A DNA stretch of 33,522 nucleotides, from the NCBI RefSeq assembly GCF_000698575.1, contig NZ_JFHD01000053.1:1-33522 (forward strand), read 5' to 3'. Made by a program: the position numbers and the translations under genes. The notes below the pieces were generated by a model, which did not search any database, was not told the DNA's origin, and was given only the letters and a program-made list of their open reading frames with translations. This document shows, piece by piece, positions 16,765-24,253 of this stretch. Position 1 is the first letter of the stretch. Every line of letters starts with the position of its first letter. The DNA comes from Caballeronia zhejiangensis (GTDB lineage: Bacteria; Pseudomonadota; Gammaproteobacteria; Burkholderiales; Burkholderiaceae).

Positions 16765-17342
16765 GCGAGCTTCAGGTCCGCCAGGCGTTGATCGAGCGCC
16801 GCTTTGAGATCGTCGAGCGAGCGGGCCACCGTGGTATGCGCGAAGCGCGCGAGCCGCTCGACGTTCTCGAACTCGATCGCGCGCGGCCTCACTTCGACCC
16901 ATTCGTGCGGGGCGTGCGTGATGACGGAGGGCGCGGTATCGCATGCGAACACGATGCCCGGCACGCATTGCTTGCCGGCTTGCGCATAGAGATTGGTGGG
17001 CAGGGTATCGGAGATGCCGAACGCGCATTTGGCGACGGTGTTGCTCGTCGCGGGCGCGATCACGACCGTGTGATATTCGCCGTTATAGATCATGCCGACG
17101 GGCACGCTGCTCGCGCTGTTGTCGCGCAACACCTTGAAGTGCTCGCGCAGTTTCGCGACAGTCCAGCCATAGAGCGGCAGCACTTCCTCGCCGGCAGACG
17201 AGAGAAACAGATCGACGCCCGGAAGCTGCCGTGCGAGCGCGATCGATTCCTCGAGCATATGGCCCGAGCCCGTCACGCACCACGCAAAGCGCGCGTCGGG
17301 CTTGAACTCGTCGAGCCGGCGGGCGGGCGTGGGTTGCGTCAT
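16743..17342 (-). CDS. dmrB: DmrB-like dihydromethanopterin reductase (flavoprotein)
   Basis: The 199-residue flavoprotein belongs to the archaeoflavoprotein/DmrB group, which reduces dihydromethanopterin to H4MPT, the last step of the pathway. A Burkholderia xenovorans DmrB has been structurally characterised, and this protein fits that type. FAWCVTGSGHMLEES forms the N-terminal FMN phosphate loop. The VIAPATSNTVAKCAFGISDTL region matches the flavin-binding centre of this fold. The ATG at 17342 overlaps the stop of the sigma-54 activator gene (ATGA), and the 3' end overlaps the DHPS-like gene by 22 bp. The three genes form one transcript. Other possibilities in the fold, such as PPC decarboxylase-like proteins, fit the context less well. 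Confidence 0.85.
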   Translation of the reverse strand: MTQPTPARRLDEFKPDARFAWCVTGSGHMLEESIALARQLPGVDLFLSSAGEEVLPLYGWTVAKLREHFKVLRDNSASSVPVGMIYNGEYHTVVIAPATSNTVAKCAFGISDTLPTNLYAQAGKQCVPGIVFACDTAPSVITHAPHEWVEVRPRAIEFENVERLARFAHTTVARSLDDLKAALDQRLADLKLAWNTSSS

Positions 17343-19396
17343 GCGTCGGATGCGCCCGGCGTATCGTGCGACAGCCGGATATGCAGACGATGCATCTTGC
17401 GATACAGCGTATTGCGGCTGATGCCGAGCACCTTCGCGACATTGCTCACGTTCCAGCGATGCTCGTCGAGCAACTGAAGCACGGTCTCGCGCTCCTTGAC
17501 CTGGATCGCGTTGAGCGACGACGTATCGGCATCGTCGGCGAGATGCGGCGCTGCGGTTATCGGCGTGCGTGCGGCGGTTTGCGTGACCGGCGTGACGCCG
17601 TTCGCGATCTCTGGCGGCAGATGCGCGCAGCGAATCTCGGGGCCGTCGCAGAGTGCGATCGCCATCTGCAGCACATGCCGCAACTGGCGGATATTGCCCG
17701 GCCACGGATAGTTCAAGAGCGCCTGCTTCGCTTCGGCGGAAAGCGCGGGCGGCTCTTCGGCTTCGGTCTCGAGAATATGGCCGATGAGCGCGAGCGCATC
17801 GGCGCGTTCGCGCAGCGGCGGCAGATTGATCTCGATACCGTTCAGCCGGTAATACAGGTCCTCGCGGAACATGCCCGTTTGCACGAGCTCGACGAGATTG
17901 CGGTGGCTCGCGCTGATGAGCTGAAAGTCCACCTTTACCGTCGTTTCCGCGCCGAGCGGCGTCACCTCGTGTTCTTCGAGCACGCGCAGAAGACGCGCTT
18001 GCAACGCGAGCGGCATGTCGCCGATTTCATCGAGGAAAAGGGTGCCGCCGTTCGCCTGCACGATCTTGCCGCGACGGCCTTCACGCTGCGCGCCGGTGAA
18101 CGCACCGGCGCGATATCCGAACAGTTCGCTTTCGATCAGATTCTCCGGCAGCGATGCGCAATTCACCGCGACGAACGCACCGGTTCCGTTGGGGCTGATG
18201 CTGTGCAGCGCATTGGCGAAGACTTCCTTGCCGGTGCCTGTCTGGCCGCGCAGGATGATCGGGATCTTCCGCTGGATCACGCGCGCCGCGAGTTGAATCT
18301 GCGAGGCCATGCGCGGATCGCCGAACTCCAGATGCGCGAGCTTGTCGAGGCGGCCCGCCGATGCCGGCTCGCGCGCGTCCTTCTTCGACGCTTTGGCGCG
18401 CGCGCCGGGCGCGGACAGATCGCGCGATGCCGGATCGTTCATCAGGATGCGCGTTGCGCCCTTCGCGCCTTCGCGCGACGTCTGCGCAGTGAGGAAGAAG
18501 CGGCTGTTCGCCTTCGCGCTGTAGACCGTCACCGGATGGAACGAGCCGCGAATGCTGCGCGCGATCATGTCTTCGAGCGACGCATTGAACGCTTCCTCGA
18601 TGCGCTTGCCGCACAGCTCGGCGGGCGAGCGCAGATCGAGCTGGAAGAGGGCGCTGCGGCTTGCGGCGAGCACGACGCCGTCGTCGCTGACGGCGAGCTT
18701 GCCCGCATGCAGAGTGCCGACGAACTCGGGCCGGCTATGAAAGTGGATCATGTTCGCGTGCCGGTAGCGCGCATCGATCAGACGATTTTCGATCATCTGC
18801 CGCGACATGCCGACGAGCACGAGCGAATGCTGCTGCAACAGCTTCGAGCGGCTCGTGACATCGAGCACGCCGACGACGGTGCCGCGTTCATCGAAGATCG
18901 GCGCGGCGGAGCACGTGAGCGATGTATAGCGTGGATAGAAATGCTCGTGCTGACAAACGGCGATGCAGTCGCGCTCGATGAGGCACGTGCCCATGCCGTT
19001 GGTACCGGCTTCGCGCTCGCTCCACATCGCGCCGACGCGCAGGCCGTCGGCGGCGACGGCTTCGCCGAACGGCACCGACGACACCTGATGCACGATGACG
19101 CCATCGGCATCGACGAGCACGACGGCGAGTTCAGGATCGGCGAGTTGCTGATAGAGCGTCGTCATTTCGAGCTTCGAGCACGCGATGAGATCGCTCGCGG
19201 CTTCGCGACGCTCGTTGAGTTCGTGCTGCGCGAGCACGGGCGGCATGACGAAGCGGCCTGGATCGAGCCTGAATTCCGTGAGGCATCGCAGCCACGATTG
19301 CGCGACCGAATCGCTGGCGCGGCGCGCGGCCAGCGGATTATTGACGATGTTCAGCACTTCCCGGACATGCGTGTCTACGTCAGCAAGTGACGACAT
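17339..19396 (-). CDS. Sigma-54-dependent activator, AcoR-like (GAF-AAA+-Fis)
   Basis: The 685-residue regulator has an AcoR-type N-terminal half, with a GAF-like domain at about 80-200 containing SEREAGTNGMGTCL, that should sense a small molecule. The AAA+ domain has Walker A GQTGTGKE (384-391), the sigma-54 contact GAFTGA (431-436), Walker B GGTLFLDEIGD (450-460) and FREDLYYRLN (510-519). A Fis-type helix-turn-helix with NVSNVAKVLGISRNTLYRKM lies near residues 645-665. All elements needed for sigma-54 activation are intact. It is the first gene of a transcript that continues into dmrB with an ATGA overlap. Candidate targets are the sigma-54-type promoters before pqqA, xoxF and fae. The inducer is unknown; methanol, formaldehyde or a related C1 compound is a guess. 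Confidence 0.9.
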   Translation of the reverse strand: MSSLADVDTHVREVLNIVNNPLAARRASDSVAQSWLRCLTEFRLDPGRFVMPPVLAQHELNERREAASDLIACSKLEMTTLYQQLADPELAVVLVDADGVIVHQVSSVPFGEAVAADGLRVGAMWSEREAGTNGMGTCLIERDCIAVCQHEHFYPRYTSLTCSAAPIFDERGTVVGVLDVTSRSKLLQQHSLVLVGMSRQMIENRLIDARYRHANMIHFHSRPEFVGTLHAGKLAVSDDGVVLAASRSALFQLDLRSPAELCGKRIEEAFNASLEDMIARSIRGSFHPVTVYSAKANSRFFLTAQTSREGAKGATRILMNDPASRDLSAPGARAKASKKDAREPASAGRLDKLAHLEFGDPRMASQIQLAARVIQRKIPIILRGQTGTGKEVFANALHSISPNGTGAFVAVNCASLPENLIESELFGYRAGAFTGAQREGRRGKIVQANGGTLFLDEIGDMPLALQARLLRVLEEHEVTPLGAETTVKVDFQLISASHRNLVELVQTGMFREDLYYRLNGIEINLPPLRERADALALIGHILETEAEEPPALSAEAKQALLNYPWPGNIRQLRHVLQMAIALCDGPEIRCAHLPPEIANGVTPVTQTAARTPITAAPHLADDADTSSLNAIQVKERETVLQLLDEHRWNVSNVAKVLGISRNTLYRKMHRLHIRLSHDTPGASDA

Positions 19397-19723
19397 GGGG
19401 GCAAGTCTCCGTTGCGCCGCATTCCGGTGCGCGTTTCGCGCGGCCGTTCGACGCCGAATCTGTTGTGTTTTACGCTGGCGCTGCGGCCAATCGTGCCTGA
19501 AGGCGCGCCTCGTGGCCGGATGATCGGGAGATTTCAGGTGCTGTCTGCGGACCCGAACGACCGGTTCTCAAAAACTGTACATCCTTAGGCGCGTAGGTTC
19601 AATAAGTAGTCGCATAGAGTGATGCGAACGCGCCCGCTTTTTGCTTGCCATTCGCGGATGGATTCGGCGATTGGCGCCGGGTCTCTTTTCTATAAAGGGC
19701 CGCATTCGCGCGGTGATGAACAT
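19397..19723. other. Divergent intergenic region between activator gene and folB
   Basis: This stretch of about 330 bp contains no convincing gene. A TATAAA hexamer at 19691-19696 could be the -10 of a folB promoter giving a leader of roughly 20 nt, but no well-spaced -35 is evident. I found no clear sigma-54 -24/-12 element on either strand and no dyad like those upstream of pqqA and xoxF. Confidence 0.4.
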
Positions 19724-20215
19724 ATGGGCCGATTCGAACCGATCCGCGAAGCTGCGTATGTTGCGCCGCAACCTGATGCGTCCCTATCGCATGCTGCAAT
19801 GGACATCGTTTATATCGAGGGACTGACGGGGCAGACGGTTATCGGCATCGACAAGAGCGAGCTGCATGATCCGCAGCCGGTGCGGATGAGCCTCGCGATC
19901 GGAGTGCCGTCGTTGCGCGCCTGCGTGACGGATCGGATCGAGGACACGGTCAACTATGCGGCAGTGCGGGAGGCGGTTCACGGGCTGCTTGCGTCGCATG
20001 GATTGCAGTTGCTGGAGGCGCTGGCGGAGCGCATCGCGCAGATGCTTATCGCGGATTTCGGTGCGCATTGGGTAAGGGTTACGCTGGCCAAGCCAGCCAA
20101 GTTCGATGATGTCGATGCTGTGGGTGTTGTGATTGAGCGACGACGTAGCGTCGATGTGCGGGGCGGCGGTTCTGTTAGCCTTGCTTGGATCGGGCGGGGG
20201 TATGTGCCGGGGTGA
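19724..20215 (+). CDS. folB: Dihydroneopterin aldolase-like protein (FolB family)
   Basis: The product is 163 residues from the ATG at 19724; a shorter start at 19799 gives the usual FolB length and begins MDIVYIEGLTGQTVIG, the normal family opening. The DTVNYAAV segment carries the conserved Tyr. LLEALAERIAQML and VTLAKPAKFDDVDAVGVV, with its catalytic Lys, complete the active site. FolB cleaves dihydroneopterin to the hydroxymethylpterin used for folate. In this neighbourhood it may instead serve H4MPT, whose pterin needs the same type of cleavage. Purine-rich GGTGATGAAC lies before 19724. The gene is divergent from the sigma-54 activator, and the 20-bp repeat remnant follows its stop. Confidence 0.82.
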   Translation: MGRFEPIREAAYVAPQPDASLSHAAMDIVYIEGLTGQTVIGIDKSELHDPQPVRMSLAIGVPSLRACVTDRIEDTVNYAAVREAVHGLLASHGLQLLEALAERIAQMLIADFGAHWVRVTLAKPAKFDDVDAVGVVIERRRSVDVRGGGSVSLAWIGRGYVPG

Positions 20216-20258
20216 TGGGTTTTTGGTTTTTTTTTCGCTTTTGGTTTTTGGCTTTGGT

Positions 20259-20278
20259 TTTCGCCGGATCCGGCGAAA
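20259..20278. repeat. 20-bp perfect palindrome: fused ends of the dispersed repeat
   Basis: TTTCGCCGGATCCGGCGAAA equals the left end of copies A, C and D (TTTCGCCGGATCC) joined at GGATCC to the right end of copy C (GGATCCGGCGAAA), with arms and core absent. It lies between two converging genes and follows the same kind of T-rich tract that precedes copy A. It may be a remnant or a minimal form of the element. As a terminator it is weak, because no T run follows the stem. Confidence 0.6.
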
Positions 20279-20315
20279 TCAAGAGCGCGAGAGAAAACCG
20301 CAAGCAAAAAGAACT

Positions 20316-20717
20316 TCACTTGGCAGCAGCCTTCTGCTGAATCCCACAAGCCTTATAAGCATCCCTCTGCAATTCCCGATACTTTTTGGTTTGAGCCTTC
20401 GCGCGATCCACGCGAAACTCTGCCCCACCTTCCCCACCCAACGTAGCGTACTTAGAAAACGTAGATTGCTCGACGTAATCGTCATAAGTAAGCACCTTGG
20501 CGATCTTGTCGATCGCACACGAGCACTTGTACACGTTGGCGAAATCGTGCCCGTTATCGTCCATGCATCCGAGCACGTATTCCACGCGCCCTTCGGTCGG
20601 ATAATCGTGCGTCTTCGCCGGCGGCGGCCCGCCACCCGCGCCTGTCGCGGCGAACGAAAGCGGCGAGATCAGCGAGAGGCAAAGAAGCACCGACAACGCG
20701 CAGCAACGTGGGGTCAT
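20316..20717 (-). CDS. Small secreted four-cysteine protein of unknown function
   Basis: The 133-residue product starts with a clear signal peptide (hydrophobic 6-22, likely cut after SFA at 23). The mature part has four cysteines: Cys51 in LGCMDDNG, Cys65 and Cys67 in YKCSCAIDKIA, and Cys124 in YKACGIQ. This suggests two disulfides in a small helical periplasmic protein. I do not recognise a named family. I chose the ATG at 20717 because it puts the signal peptide at the N-terminus; the open frame runs 28 codons further without one. It lies 85 bp downstream of fae on the same strand and may share its transcript. A periplasmic role beside methanol oxidation is possible but unproven. A CxxCH heme motif is absent. 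Confidence 0.7.
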   Translation of the reverse strand: MTPRCCALSVLLCLSLISPLSFAATGAGGGPPPAKTHDYPTEGRVEYVLGCMDDNGHDFANVYKCSCAIDKIAKVLTYDDYVEQSTFSKYATLGGEGGAEFRVDRAKAQTKKYRELQRDAYKACGIQQKAAAK

Positions 20718-20802
20718 GCGAAGAGCCTCGTGGTTATGAAACGAACAACGCCAAGACAGCCGGCACGCAAAAGTCCCACACGCACCGGCCCCAAACAACA
20801 AA

Positions 20803-21312
20803 TCAGCTCGGCGAGAACGGATGCGACATCGTTCCCTTCTTCGATACTACATCTTGGGCCGATGGCTCGCCCGCCACCGCGCGCGCAATCGCTTCCTTCG
20901 TCGCCTGATAGTTGAAGTCGTGAATCTTCTGGTCGTTGTCCGCTTCCCAGTGAATGAACACGCCGACGCAAATGAACAGGTCGTCGGCTTCGTCGGCGGG
21001 AATGACGCCGCCTTCCACGCTGTCGGCGACAGCCATCGCCACCGCGCGCTGCGCCGGGCCGAACATCTGCACGGCCTGCTTCGCGCCCTTGATCGTCACC
21101 TTGTTGAAGAGAATCGTGTTCGGCTTGGTCAGCAGATTCGGCGCAACCACGGCGAGCAGCGACGTGAAGCCGTCCTTGTTGTTCGTGAGCGCGTTGCAGA
21201 ACGCGGTCTCGGCAGCGGAACCTCGCGGTCCGATGATCAAGTCGATGTGTGCCACCTCGTTGCCATCGCCGACGAGCGACTCTCCTACCAGGACGCGGTT
21301 GATCTTGGCCAT
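20803..21312 (-). CDS. fae: Formaldehyde-activating enzyme
   Basis: The 169-residue enzyme condenses formaldehyde with H4MPT to give methylene-H4MPT, the entry step of formaldehyde oxidation. It opens MAKINRVLVGESLVGDGNEVAH, which carries the catalytic His22 in the family position. LIIGPRGSAAETAFCNAL and the TIKGAKQAVQMFGPAQ block are standard. The length is normal, so this is stand-alone Fae and not a Fae-Hps fusion. A CTGGAGGAACAGC ribosome site precedes the ATG. The 172-bp upstream gap holds a sigma-54-like element, suggesting its own promoter downstream of the mptG-to-citG operon. Methylene-H4MPT then passes to MtdB and Mch, encoded 2-5 kb away. Confidence 0.97.
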   Translation of the reverse strand: MAKINRVLVGESLVGDGNEVAHIDLIIGPRGSAAETAFCNALTNNKDGFTSLLAVVAPNLLTKPNTILFNKVTIKGAKQAVQMFGPAQRAVAMAVADSVEGGVIPADEADDLFICVGVFIHWEADNDQKIHDFNYQATKEAIARAVAGEPSAQDVVSKKGTMSHPFSPS

Positions 21313-21444
21313 GCTGTTCCTCCAGTGATGTGTGGTTCTAGGGACTAGCGACTTGCTCTCGACTCGCGACGGGCACCTCTTTAGCCGCGCAAGGCTCGCG
21401 GTCCCACCGGATTGCCGATGCGACCGCTCAACCGCGAACTTCCT

Positions 21445-21460
21445 AACATGTTCCGTGCCA
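21445..21460 (-). promoter_or_regulatory. Sigma-54-like promoter element of fae
   Basis: On the minus strand the sequence is TGGCACG-GAAC-ATGTT. The -24 half matches the consensus perfectly, but the -12 half has GT where GC is expected. It lies about 135 nt before the fae ATG, nearly the same distance as the xoxF promoter from xoxF, and the two share GGCAYGGAAYATG. The missing GC makes function uncertain. Confidence 0.4.
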
Positions 21461-21484
21461 ATTTCCGGTCCGCGCGGGCAGACT

Positions 21485-22342
21485 TCATGCATTCGCCGAT
21501 GACGTCGTCAACGCGACGAAAAGCGCCGCCACCGCGAGGTCCGCGCTCGTGCCGGGATTGATGCCGCGCGCCTTCAGTTCGGCATCCCATCGATCGAGCG
21601 CGGGCGACTCCGCGGGACAACCCGTCGCGTGCCAGTTCGCGCGATGCATCGCCGCATCGCGCGTGACACTTTGCGCCATCGCCGCGCCCTGCTTGCGCAC
21701 AATGTGCGAATCGGGCCAGCCGGAAAGAAACGTCAGGAACGCTTCCAGCATCGCGCGATGCTCCGTCGCCGACGACACGGCGCCCACCGCATCGAGGCCC
21801 GCGCCGAAGATATCGGCGAAACCGTTCTCATACTGACGCGCAATGCTGTCGCGATCCGCCGCGAGCGACATCGCCGCGCGCAAGGTCACGGTCGGCGGCG
21901 CATGCACGGGCTGCTCGGGCGCGTCGCCGAGGCCGCCCGGATTCGCCAGCGCGATCGCGCGATACGCGAGGCGCGCATCGTCGACGTCCAGTTCCGCGAG
22001 CACGCGCTCGGTCGCCGCGCGCCAGCGCGATGCATCGATCGGAGCGTCGCCATCGAAACGTTCGAGCGCGGCGCACAAAGGCGCGGCGAGCAGCACGATG
22101 CCCAGATTCGTGTTGCAGCCGACCGCGTCGAAAGTCCGCCGCACGGCGTCGAGAATGCGCGCGCCCACGCGTGCGCGCGGCGTGAAGAGTCCCGCCGCCG
22201 CCGTGCCCGCGCTCGCGATGAATTGCGCCGATGTCATGTTGTGCCCCGCGCTCGCGACGCTCACGTTGCCGGGCTTCCTGGTCTCGACATCGAGCCGGCA
22301 CGCGCGCAGAAACGCGGTGCGCGCGGCGTCAGACGCGCTCAT
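21485..22342 (-). CDS. CitG/MdcB-like protein (triphosphoribosyl-dephospho-CoA synthase family)
   Basis: The 285-residue product belongs to the CitG/MdcB family. An ETRKPGNVSVASAGHNM segment near the N-terminus replaces the usual KPGLVD motif, and the GCNTNLGIVLLAAPL helix is highly typical. Classical members make the prosthetic-group precursor of citrate or malonate lyases, but no lyase genes are here. Homologues recur in H4MPT gene clusters of methylotrophs, so a role in H4MPT or methylofuran maturation is more likely, possibly transfer of a phosphoribosyl-type group. I chose the ATG at 22342 (MSASDAARTAF), which overlaps the upstream ATP-grasp gene by 14 bp. It is the last gene of the mptG operon. 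Confidence 0.75.
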   Translation of the reverse strand: MSASDAARTAFLRACRLDVETRKPGNVSVASAGHNMTSAQFIASAGTAAAGLFTPRARVGARILDAVRRTFDAVGCNTNLGIVLLAAPLCAALERFDGDAPIDASRWRAATERVLAELDVDDARLAYRAIALANPGGLGDAPEQPVHAPPTVTLRAAMSLAADRDSIARQYENGFADIFGAGLDAVGAVSSATEHRAMLEAFLTFLSGWPDSHIVRKQGAAMAQSVTRDAAMHRANWHATGCPAESPALDRWDAELKARGINPGTSADLAVAALFVALTTSSANA

Positions 22343-23258
22343 CGCCGCTGGCGAGCGCAAGCGGGCCTTTCGATGCGGCCAGCTTGCGATCGAGAAAATC
22401 GTCGACGAGCAGCGCCGCGATATCGCGCGGCGTCACCGATTGCAAACCGCGCCACGCCGCGACGCCGTTCACTTCGAGCACGACCGGCCGTCCGCCTTCC
22501 GCCGGAATCAGATCGACGCCCGCGTAGTCGAGACCGAGCGCCTGTGTCGCGCGCACGGAGATGTCTGCGAGCGCGGGCGTGATTTCGGCAGGCTCGCATA
22601 TCGCGCCGCGCGCGAAGTTGTGGATCCAGTCTTCGCCGCCGACGCGCTTCATCGCCGCGACCGCCTTGCCGCCGATAACGAGCACGCGCCAGTCGAAGCC
22701 AGGCGCACCCGCATCGACATAACGCTGCAGATACGCGACCTGACTGAAGGGTTCCAGCGACGGCAGCGTCACGCCGGGCTTCTTCAGCCCTTTGCCCTGC
22801 GAACCGAAAAGCGGCTTCATCACGACTTGCCGGCCCGCCGCCGCCTCGCGCATCAGCACGCGCTGCGCATGCGACGGCGATTCGCTTGCCCACGTCGCGG
22901 GCGTCGGCACGCCGTATCGGTTGAGCAGAAAGCTCGTCATCGACTTGTCGACGCTGCGCTCGATCGCGCGCGCATCGTTATAGACGGGCACGCCGCTCTC
23001 GCGCAGCGCATGCAGGATGCCGAGCCGCAACGTCACCTGCTCGAACGTGCCGCCCGCGATGCCGCGCACGAACACCGCGTCGGGCAGCGTGTGGCCGAAG
23101 CCGGGAATCGCGAGACCGTGCGGTTTCCATGTCGTGTCGATGCGGCAATCCGCGAGATCGACGCAACGCGCTTCGACATCGCGCGCGCGGAATGCTTTCT
23201 TCAGGCGGCCGGTGTGCCAGCCTGTCTCATCGGTCATGATGGCGACGCGCAAGCTCAT
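22329..23258 (-). CDS. RimK-like ATP-grasp ligase of the H4MPT/methylofuran pathway
   Basis: The 309-residue ATP-grasp protein resembles RimK/CofF-type amino-acid ligases. PVYNDARAIERSVDKSMT (91-108) is the characteristic RimK linker. MKPLFGSQGKGL (147-158) is the nucleotide-binding lysine and glycine-rich loop. LEVNGVAAWRGLQ near residue 275 holds the acidic/Asn Mg ligands. Archaeal relatives add glutamate to H4MPT or F420, so this enzyme may glutamylate H4MPT or methylofuran; the substrate is inferred. The ATG at 23258 overlaps the mch stop (ATGA), so translation is coupled. Confidence 0.8.
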   Translation of the reverse strand: MSLRVAIMTDETGWHTGRLKKAFRARDVEARCVDLADCRIDTTWKPHGLAIPGFGHTLPDAVFVRGIAGGTFEQVTLRLGILHALRESGVPVYNDARAIERSVDKSMTSFLLNRYGVPTPATWASESPSHAQRVLMREAAAGRQVVMKPLFGSQGKGLKKPGVTLPSLEPFSQVAYLQRYVDAGAPGFDWRVLVIGGKAVAAMKRVGGEDWIHNFARGAICEPAEITPALADISVRATQALGLDYAGVDLIPAEGGRPVVLEVNGVAAWRGLQSVTPRDIAALLVDDFLDRKLAASKGPLALASGDERV

Positions 23259-24253
23259 GACGCGCTCCATTGCGCGTCGAGCAAAGGCTTGTCGACCTTG
23301 CCGCCGTGATACGTCGCGCCGCTTTCGAGACTCGACACCCACGCTTCGGCGGGCGCGAAGAGCGCCGGATCGATCTGATAGAAGTCGTAGTTGAACGACG
23401 TGAAGATCTCCGCGAACGGACGCCCGTAATCGCGCGCATTCGACGACGGCAATTCGGCGGCGAGCCGCTTCGCGACCGCGTCGCTTTTGACCGTCAGATG
23501 CACGCGGCCGCCGTAGAGGATCGCGTCGTTGGTGCGGCCCATCGCCTGGATGCCGTCGGGCGCGGGCGGCGGAAGCGGCGCGCTGCCGCTGCCTTCGACG
23601 ATCTCCGCGAGATCGACGCCCAGCACATGCGTCTTGTGCAGCGCGACTTCCACGACACGCGCGACGACCTGCACCGTGCCCGCAACAGACTGTGTCGGCG
23701 TCACGGCGATGACGAGCTTGTCCGGCGCGAGGCCGCAATCGTTGAGCACTTTGTCGATGACAACTTGCGGCGGCAGCCGGTCCACTTCCATCACGAGCGC
23801 ACCGCGATCGTGACGGTCGCGATAGCCCAGTTCGTCGAAGAGCGGTTCCTTGCACGCGAGCGCGCGCGCCGGCCCCGAGCCGAGCGAGAAAAATTTCTTG
23901 CCGCCCGTTTGCTCCTTGGTCGCGGAAAGGCTCCAACCCGCGTACTGACTCGCGAGGCACGCGAGCACCGGGTTGCTCGTATGCACTTCGATGAAGCTCG
24001 GCCAAAGCGGTGCGTCATCGAACGCGCTGCGCCGCGCGACCCGCCCGAGCCCGCCCATGCAGATGCGCGCGATCAGGATGCCCGCGTCGGCGCTGCCTTT
24101 GGCGTCCACGCCCGCATCGACGATGACGGTGCCGCCATCGGTGCGCGTGACGTCGACGTGAAGACGCGCGGCATCGTCGATGAGACGCGCGACGAGCCGC
24201 TCGCTCGATGCGTTGACGCTCACCGCCGAATCCGCCTGGAAAGTTGAAGTCAT
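23255..24253 (-). CDS. mch: Methenyl-H4MPT cyclohydrolase
   Basis: The 332-residue enzyme interconverts methenyl-H4MPT and formyl-H4MPT, the step after MtdB. The AGILIARICMGGLG block near residues 50-65 and the long conserved stretch around SLGSGPARAL and GYRDRHDRGALVMEVD are typical of Mch. YGGRVHLTVKSD and a C-terminal SFNYDFYQIDPALFAPAE are also present. The length is normal. Both ends overlap neighbours by ATGA junctions, upstream with one ATP-grasp gene and downstream with the other, which indicates a tight operon. Its product would need the Fhc formyltransferase/hydrolase complex, whose genes are not in the window. Confidence 0.95.
   Translation of the reverse strand: MTSTFQADSAVSVNASSERLVARLIDDAARLHVDVTRTDGGTVIVDAGVDAKGSADAGILIARICMGGLGRVARRSAFDDAPLWPSFIEVHTSNPVLACLASQYAGWSLSATKEQTGGKKFFSLGSGPARALACKEPLFDELGYRDRHDRGALVMEVDRLPPQVVIDKVLNDCGLAPDKLVIAVTPTQSVAGTVQVVARVVEVALHKTHVLGVDLAEIVEGSGSAPLPPPAPDGIQAMGRTNDAILYGGRVHLTVKSDAVAKRLAAELPSSNARDYGRPFAEIFTSFNYDFYQIDPALFAPAEAWVSSLESGATYHGGKVDKPLLDAQWSAS

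Noticed and set aside
21500..21510. TGACG-T-CGTCA dyad upstream of fae as an activator site
   Set aside because: It lies inside the CitG-like coding region and does not resemble the ACTGT/ACAGT dyads, so there is no reason to link it to the same regulator.
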